Source: Dactylis glomerata (lineage: Eukaryota > Streptophyta > Magnoliopsida > Poales > Poaceae). From it: DNA of 64,000 nt. Both the position numbers and the translations under genes were made by a program. The notes beneath the pieces were generated by a model. The model searched no databases. It was not told where the DNA came from and saw nothing but the letters and a program-made list of their open reading frames with translations. The stretch spans positions 1 through 64,000 of the forward strand of contig QXEO01001135.1 of NCBI GenBank assembly GCA_007115705.1, in the 5' to 3' direction. How positions within the stretch are numbered: the stretch's first letter is position 1; the number at the start of each line of letters is the position of its first letter. Shown here piece after piece: positions 57,396 through 64,000 of the stretch.

Positions 57396-60300
57396 ATGAC
57401 AGGAACCACAAAGGATGATGTTGATCCGGAGAAGATGACTACTGCAGAGTTGCATGCCCACTTCACTCGGCTGTTGTTGGGGCGTGCACAAGATGTGGAC
57501 ACACGCTTGGGTGATGTTGATTCCAAGCTTTCTGATGCGATGGACAAGATTGCTGGTCTTGAGGCATCCTTCAACACCAAGCTCGACGCCCGGTTCCAGG
57601 AAGTCTTGGCCCGTTTACCACCACAGCCACAGCCGGGCATCCATGTACCCCGTGCTCGCCGCGTTCCTCTCATACCGCCTTCTGTGGGTACCATTACAGC
57701 CGCTGCGGCCGCTACGGAAGCGGCCACCCAGGATGGATATGCTGCTGACGAGGGGGAAAACGAGTTCGAAGATGAAAACGAGCTCGAGGAGGATGAGGTC
57801 CAACAACCTGCACCTGGCCGTCCACGGCAATACAACCGCAACGCTCATCCGCCTCCGCGTCCGGTACGTGATGATGACCATGTGGCCAAGCTGAAATTAA
57901 ATATTCCGCCATTTGAGGGTAGATATAATCCTGATGCATATCTCACTTGGGAATTAGAAGTAGAGCAACGTTTTGCATGTTTACGCTACCCTGAGCATTT
58001 GCATGTTAGTTCTGCTACATGTGAATTTAATGATTTTGCTTCTATCTGGTGGTCTGAACATTGTCGAGTCAATCATGCTAATATTCCTGCTACTTGGCTT
58101 GGTCTAAAACATGCCATGCGTACTCGTTTTGTACCTCCACATTATCAACGGGACTTGCTTAAAAAATTAACTCGTTTAGAACAAGGCAAAAATTCCGTAC
58201 AAGAGTATTATCAAGAGTTACAAACGGGCATGATTCGGTGTGGTATTGTAGAGGATAATGAAGCTATGCTTGCATGTTTCTTTGGTGGTTTAAATAAGGA
58301 GATTCAGCATATTTTAGACTATAAGGAGTACAACACTATTACTCGTTTATTTCACCTTGCTTGCAAAGCTGAACTTGAAGTGCAGGATCGTCAACCATCA
58401 TGGAGAAGAGCTAATAATTCTGCAGGTCGTACTCCTTCATGGTCTGCGCGCCAATCAGCTCCACCTTCTCATGGGGATGCACCAGGTCCTTCCATCTCCA
58501 GGTATACCACGCCGACGTCAAGAACGCCACCTACTCCTGCTCCATCACCATCTGCTGGTCCGACATGGAGTTCTTCTTCCATGGCCTCCACGGGGAAGAC
58601 TCGCGACATTCAATGTCGCAAATGTTTTGGGTTTGGTCACATCGAAAAAGAATGCTGAACCAAACGTGTGATGGTGGTGCTTGAAGATGGCGAATATGAT
58701 TCTGCGAGTAATTTTGATGATGATACATTGGCACTTATTGTGGCACGTGATGGTGCCAATTCTGATTCTGACAAGGAGATGGAGGTAATGGGAGCTGAGA
58801 CTGCTGATCAATACGAGAGTTTAGTTGCACAACGTGTCTTGAGTGTGCAATTGAGCAAAGCCGAGTAGGATCAATGCCACAATTTGTTTCAAACAAGAGG
58901 CGTTGTTAAGGAGAGAGCTATCCGGATCATCATTGATGGAGGGAGTTGTAACAATCTGGCTAGTATTGACATGGTGGAGAAGCTTGCTCTACCCACACGA
59001 CAACGACTTCATCCCTATTACATTCAATGGTTTGAGAGCTCCCGTAAGCTCAAGGTAACAAGAACTGCACGTGTGCATTTTACTATTGGTACTTATTCAG
59101 ATTTTTTTGATTGTGATGTTGTACCTATGCAAGCTTGTTCTTTATTACTTGGTAGACCATGGCAATTTGATAGAGAATCTGTACATAATGGTAAAACAAA
59201 TCAGTATTCTCTTACACATGCTGGCAAGAAAATTGGACTTAAACCCATGACTCCGGAACAAATTTTGAAAGATGATCTTGCTAGAGCTAGTAGATTAAGA
59301 AACGAGGACAAACATAAGAGTGAGAATCAGATTATTGCTGCAGATTTTGTACCCCCTAAGCATTCTTCTAAATCTGATTCTAACCATGCTACTGAAATTC
59401 GTTTGAAGAATCCTTGTTTACTTGCTAGCAAATCTGATCTTGCTGAAATTGATGTCAATATTACTCCATGCTATGCCATTGTTTGCAAAGAAGTTCTGTT
59501 TTCATTTGAGGCTATGCCTCCTTCTTTGCCACCTGCGGTTGCTAACCTTTTGCAGGAATACATGGACGTTTTTCCACAAGATGTTCCACCTGGACTTCCA
59601 CCTATTCGTGGGATAGAACACCAAATTGATTTGATTCCAGGAGCCTCGCTGCCCAACCGTGCACCATATCGCACAAATCTTGAAGAAACAAAAGAGATCC
59701 AACGACAAATCTAGAGTTTATTGGACAAAGGTTATATTCGTGAGTCTCTTAGTCCATGCGCTGTTCCTATTATTTTAGTGCCTAAGAAAGATGGTTCTTC
59801 ACGCATGTGTACTGATTGTCGAGCTATTAATAATATTACCATTCGATATCGTCACCCTATACCTCGTTTGGATGACATGCTAGATGAGTTGAGTGGTTCT
59901 ATTATGTTCTCTAAGGTTGATTTGTGTAGTGGTTACCACCAAATTCGTATGCAATTAGGAGATGAATGGAAAACAGCTTTTAAAACTAAGTTCGGTTTAT
60001 ATGAGTGGTTAGTAATGCCGTTTGGTTTAACTAATGCACCTAGCACCTTTATGAGACTGATGAACGAAGTTTTACGTGCTTTTATTGGTCGTTTTGTGGT
60101 AGTATATTTTAATGACATTCTCATATATAGCAAATCTTTAGAGGAGCATTTGGATCATTTATGTGCTGTTTTCAATGCTTTACGTGATGCACGTTTGTAT
60201 GGTAATCTTGAGAAGTGCACCTTTTGCACAAATAGAGTTGCTTTTCTTGGTTAGGTTGTTACAGAACAGGGAATTGAAGTTGATCTAGCCAAGATTGAAG

Positions 60301-62489
60301 CTATTGAGAATTGGCCGCAGCCCAAGACGGTCACACAAGTGAGGAGTTTTCTAGGTCTTGCTGGGTTTTATAGGCGCTTTGTCAAAGATTTTGGTTCTAT
60401 TGCTGCGCCATTGAATGAGCTCACAAAGAAGGATGTGCCCTTTGTTTGGGGCGATGCACAACAAGAGGCCTTCATGATACTGAAAGATAAGTTAACACAT
60501 GCTCCATTACTCCAACTTCCTGATTTTAATAAGACGTTTAAACTTGAATGTGATGCTAGTGGAATTGGTTTGGGAGGTGTGTTATTACAAGAGGGCAAAC
60601 CTGTAGCATATTTTAGTGAAAAATTGAGTGGGCCTAGTCTGAACTATTCTACTTATGATAAAGAATTATATGCGCTGGTTCGAACATTAGAAACTTGGCA
60701 ACATTATTTATGGCCTAAAGAATTTCTTATGCATTCTGATCATGAATCTTTCAAGCATATTCGTAGTGAAGCAAAACTGAATCGTCGCCATGCAAAGTGG
60801 ATTGAATTTATTGAATCTTTTCCTTATGTTATCAAACACAAAAAGGGTAAAGATAATATTATTGCTGATGCTTTGTCGCACCGTTACACTATGTTATCTC
60901 AGCTTGATTTCAAAATTTTTGGGTTGGAAACTATCAAGGAACAATACTTGCATGATGCTGAATTTAAAGATGTGTTGCAGAATTGTAAAGATGGTAGAAC
61001 ATGGAACAAATTCATCCTTAATGATGGATTTGTGTTCCGTGCTAACAAACTATGCATCCCAGATAGTTCCGTTCGTCTTTTGTTGTTACAGGAGGCGCAT
61101 GGAGAAGGATTAATGGGACACTTTGGTGTCAAGAAGATGGAGGATGTTCTTGCTGCACACTTCTTTTGGCCACGCATGCGGCGAGATGTTGAGAGATTCG
61201 TGGCACGCTGCACTACTTGTCAAAAAGCTAAGTCTCGCCTTAATCCACATGGTTTATATATGCCTCTTCCTGTTCCTAGTGTTCCTTGGGAGGATATTTC
61301 GATGGACTTTGTTTTGGGATTACCTCGTACACAGAAGGGAAGGGATAGTATTTTTGTTGTTGTGGATCGGTTTTCTAAGATGGTACACTTTATTCCTTGT
61401 CACAAGACCGATGATGCTGCGCACATTGCAGATTTGTTTTTTCGTGATATTGTTCGTTTGCATGGTGTGCCAAATACTATTGTTTCTGACCGTGATACTA
61501 AATTTCTTAGCTACTTTTGGAGATGTTTATGGGCTAAGTTGGGGACTAAATTGCTATTTAGTACTACATGTCATCCCCAAACTGATGGACAAACTGAAGT
61601 AGTTAATAGAACTTTATCTACCATGTTGCGGGCTGTTTTAAAGAAGAACTTAAAATTGTGGGAAGAGTGTTTGCCTCATATTGAATTTGCTTATAATCGT
61701 TCGCTGCATTCTACCACAAAGATGAGCCCTTTTCAGATTGTCTATGGTTTTGTTCCACGTGCACCTATTGATTTGTTGCCTTTACCATTTTCAGTGCAAA
61801 TTAATTTTGATGCTACACAACGTGCTGAATTGATTTTAAAATTGCATGCAACTACTAAAGACAACATAGAACGCATGAATGTTAAGTATAAACTTGCTAG
61901 GGATAGAGGACGAAAGCATGTTGTGTTTGAGGTTGGTGATCTTGTTTGGTTGCATTTGCGCAAAGATCGTTTTCCCGATTTGCGCAAGTCTAAGTTAATG
62001 CCACGTGCTGATGGTCCTTTTAAGGTGATCGAGAAAATCAATGATAATGCATATAAACTTGAGCTTCCTACAGATTTTGGTACGGTAAGTCCTACATTTA
62101 ACATTGCAGATTTAAAACCTTACTTCGGTGAAGAAGATGAGGTTGCGTCGAGGACGACTTCAATTCAAGAAGGGGAGCATGATGAGGACATCCCATCTAT
62201 TGATACACCCGCTGCACCTATAGCGGAACACATACAAGGACCCATCACTCGAGCTCGTGCCAAGCAACTTAACTATCAGGTACTTTCATTTCTTGGAACT
62301 CTTTCTCACATACATGAGAATATGATGCTACCTAAATCCGATATGTTTGTTACTCTTAGGAATGATGGACCTAGCATGGATGAGAGGGACAAGCATTGGA
62401 GCATGATCGTGCATGGAGATGGCAGCAAGCGTTTGAGGATTGAAGAAGATGCCACGAGTAGAGATTTCAGAACTTTGAAGCCACCATAA
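57396..62489 (+). pseudogene. CRM gag-protease-RT-RNase H-integrase polyprotein, four nonsense codons
   Basis: A single-frame polyprotein. Gag (57396-58655) has a coiled N terminus, an acidic linker, the gag core ('LKLNIPPFEGRYNPDAYLTWELEVEQRFACLRYPE' region, then 'HYQRDLLKKLTRLEQG') and a CCHC knuckle (CRKCFGFGHIEKEC) directly before TGA 58656. Protease: 'IIIDGGSCNNLAS'. RT: 'DLCSGYHQIRM', but the active site is YFND (AAT at 60111-60113) instead of YFDD, so catalysis is lost. Stops: TAG 58866, 59712 and 60252. RNase H and integrase (60339-62489) are open: 'LECDASGIGLGG', zinc finger, 'SMDFVLGLPRT', 'VSDRDTKF', 'PQTDGQTEVVNRTL'. The C terminus enters the LTR ('GPITRARAKQLNYQVLSFL'), the CRM-specific targeting region. 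Confidence 0.92.
62167..62179 (+). other. Polypurine tract of the CRM element
   Basis: AAGAAGGGGAGCA ends directly at the 3' LTR start (TGATGAGG at 62180). It is inside the coding frame. Confidence 0.8.
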
Positions 62490-63103
62490 TGAAGGATGAA
62501 GACTTGGACGAAATATACAAAGAACTACTTCATAAATTCGTCCTTAGATAAATATGGTGCTGCGTCACTTTTATTTTTGGGCCAGGCCCATGTAATTTTC
62601 GCAGCAAATAAGACAGCCACTTTTAGGAATCCGAATTTGAGGAGAAAAGGCCTGTTAGGGTTCCGTTCGACCACCATACCCATGGCTGGTCGCACCCCTA
62701 CCTTTTCCTCCTCAAATACCCCCGTAGCCGTCATTAGAACTCGGATTTTATTTAGACTAAAGTTATCCATTGCTGCAACTACGAGCTCAACTTTTGAGGC
62801 TAATCGCCCAGAAGAAGACCGCCTATTCGGAATCCCACCTTTTGAATAAAGCATACATCTTTCATCCGCAATATCTTGATTGCAGTATTAGTTCTTACTT
62901 GTTCTCGATTTCAGGTAGGAATTAAGACCCTCGCTGGTCAGGCTGATCGTGCATCCGCAAGATCAGTAACTCTCGGAGATTGTCCTAGCGATTGCATTGG
63001 CGCACGAGCTTCGCACGTGTAGTCGGATCGTCAAGCACGAACTCCACCCACCAAATCGACATATCAAGATCTCATCGAAAGATCGGACACCTTAGCCCCA
63101 TCA
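62180..63103 (+). repeat. 3' LTR of the CRM element (924 bp)
   Basis: The first 310 bp encode the end of the polyprotein (stop at 62487-62489). The rest is non-coding and carries the presumed U3/R/U5. It aligns to the 5' LTR with compensating 1-bp indels near 55883 and 55990. Confidence 0.95.
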
Positions 63104-63360
63104 CTTTGAGTTGCATCGAAGACTTGCTTCTGCCGAAGATGTAGAACGTCTTTGTTTGCTGAAGTTGGTGGCTGAAGAGTTGATGTTGCCAAAAGTATCT
63201 TGTCAAAACCTCATCGGGACATTTTTAAGGTTAGCAGGGTTAGGCTTCCTTCGTGTAGATTGATGGAGCCTTCAATTCTTAGTGTTGCGTCTTGAAGCTT
63301 GATGTTGGGGTAGACCTTTAATTTCGAGCTTGCAGTCCTGAGGATAGTAGACAAGAGCAT
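63104..63360 (-). other. Second LARD internal copy, part 2 (truncated)
   Basis: It matches 36981-37007 plus 38724-39066 but lacks about 115 bp after 'GGGTTAGGCT' and ends abruptly at 63360 against the Athila LTR remnant. No third LTR or primer site follows, so the right end of the tandem element has been deleted. Confidence 0.8.
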
Positions 63361-63693
63361 TTATCCAATTACCACTCGATACGCTCATTCCTTTGACAAC
63401 AAACCGGTGAGATTGACACCCTCATCGTAAGTTGGGAGCAAAGTATTTGTATGTCTTGTGTGCAGGTTTCACGTTGCTGCTAGGTGAAGAAGCTCCTACG
63501 CACCATCAAGTTGTCTGGCGCCATCCGAAGTGTCGTGAAGATAGCAATCATCACCTTCTTAAGTTTGGTTCTCTCCTACTGGATTGATTACCTTGGTTTC
63601 ATAAATGAGGGAAAACTTGCTGCGGTACTCATCACACCTTCTCTTGGGGTTCCCAACTGGTCGGTTATTTATATCATCAACACCGCACCATAA
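63361..63693 (+). mobile_element. Athila-type LTR, 3' portion (continues 29509-30567)
   Basis: Phrases such as AACCGGTGAGATTGACA and GAGGGAAAACTTGCTGC match the last third of the Athila LTRs at 16231 and 22434 (reverse complement). About 250 bp of that LTR is missing between this part and 30567, consistent with a deletion that also removed the end of the LARD-like element. The 3' terminus near 63682-63693 is uncertain. Confidence 0.75.
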
Positions 63694-64000
63694 GGAGGCG
63701 ATCTTACCAGGAGATGCAGGAGATCGGGGCGATCGCGGTGGCGAAGTCTTCGAGCTTGAGGTGCTCTGGTTGTCTCGGAATTCCTCGCCGGAGGTCTGCC
63801 TACGGATAGCAAGATCCAGTCGAGGTCCCGAACGTTGATGTGAGGTGCCCACGGACAAACTGGGATGTTAGGGAGATGCGCAGAGGTTCAGGGAAGTGAA
63901 TGGTGCAGACAAGGGAGTGAGGGGAAGTCGGGGCTTACCGGAATCTTCACCGGAGTCTATCGGTATCTACGAGATCTTGAGCTCGAATTCAAGCGGCCTG
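63694..64000. other. Flanking sequence, probably continuing the 28630-29508 LTR-like region
   Basis: G-rich sequence with GAT/CGG phrases in the same style as 29230-29480. It would be joined to it if the Athila solo LTR and its contents were removed. I see no coding motif and no clear LTR end before the window closes. Confidence 0.35.

Larger units (their letters stand above)
55342..63103 (+). mobile_element. Complete CRM-lineage chromovirus (Cereba/centromeric type), polyprotein with four stops
   Basis: The LTRs are equal in length (924 bp: 55342-56265 and 62180-63103). CTTTG duplications flank it (55337-55341 and 63104-63108). It has a TGGTATCAGA primer site and a purine tract. Gag-pol stays in a single frame from 57396 to 62489, broken only by four nonsense codons. 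The LTRs start TGATGAGGACATCC, and the polyprotein runs into the 3' LTR, both traits of the centromeric CRM lineage. By eye the LTRs differ at about 25 sites (near 2.7%), so it is much older than the Athila-type element at 16231. Confidence 0.92.
30568..63360 (-). mobile_element. LARD-like Gypsy element (Sukkula-like) in tandem LTR-internal-LTR-internal form, multiply invaded
   Basis: Read on the minus strand from the right: a truncated internal piece (63360-63104 and 55341-55220), an LTR (55219-40892), primer site and internal region (40891-36864), then a second LTR (36863-30568). LTRs run TGTAACACCCCAAC to GGTCCCCACA. After subtracting insertions the LTR is about 5.6 kb and the internal region about 2.3 kb, and no gag or pol motif is found. 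Very long LTRs with a non-coding interior define LARDs. Sukkula is the best-known Triticeae example, and the family name here is a guess. The same internal sequence follows both LTRs, so this is not a simple two-LTR element. Confidence 0.8.

Noticed and set aside
63979..63994. GAGCTCGAATTC at the window end, which resembles a cloning-vector polylinker
   Set aside because: Only 12 bases match and the surrounding sequence continues in the style of the upstream DNA. Chance is more likely than vector contamination.

Overview
This 64 kb window looks like intergenic DNA from a large grass genome. The repeat families (a TGATACGTCTC-type Athila LTR, a Sirevirus, very long non-coding LTRs, a CRM-type chromovirus, a Tat-type Gypsy element) point to the Pooideae, most probably Triticeae. 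That taxonomic call is an inference from repeat style. I see no intact host gene, no rRNA or tRNA gene and no bacterial-style operon. Almost every open reading frame belongs to a retrotransposon or is a chance frame.

Left third. Positions 1-3431 hold the 5' end (LTR, primer-binding site, broken gag) of a minus-strand Gypsy element that runs off the window. About 1.5 kb of non-TE-looking sequence follows (3432-4936). It is split by a complete minus-strand Copia element of Sirevirus type (4942-28298, target duplication AGAAC) and resumes at 28304. The Sirevirus carries broken GAG, protease, integrase, RT/RNase H and an env-like ORF. It was hit twice: a 4.5 kb solo LTR (6791-11259, duplication GCTTC) lies in the env-like ORF, and a young Athila-lineage element encoding only gag and protease (16231-24060, duplication GAGCT) lies in the integrase.

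Right two thirds. After an LTR-like stretch (28630-29508) comes a plus-strand Athila-type solo LTR (29509-30567, resuming at 63361-63693). It is split by a minus-strand LARD-like element with about 5.6 kb LTRs, arranged LTR-internal-LTR-internal (30568-63360). That tandem element was itself invaded by a hAT-type MITE (33807-34459, 8-bp duplication), a CACTA element holding an 880 bp TG-rich array (37008-38723, 3-bp duplication), a Tat-lineage Gypsy element with two RNase H regions and an antisense B3-like ORF (42127-52218, duplication TCCGC; it carries a 334 bp solo LTR in gag), and a CRM-lineage chromovirus (55342-63103, duplication CTTTG).

Functionally the window is a stratified record of retrotransposition, LTR-LTR recombination and small deletions. 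Each nested element interrupts and post-dates its host. The points most worth a second look are a trio of palindromes shared by two long-LTR families with what looks like stem-preserving change, the antisense B3-like ORF in the Tat element, the tandem LARD structure, and palindrome arrays shared between the Sirevirus LTR and the leader of its env-like ORF.
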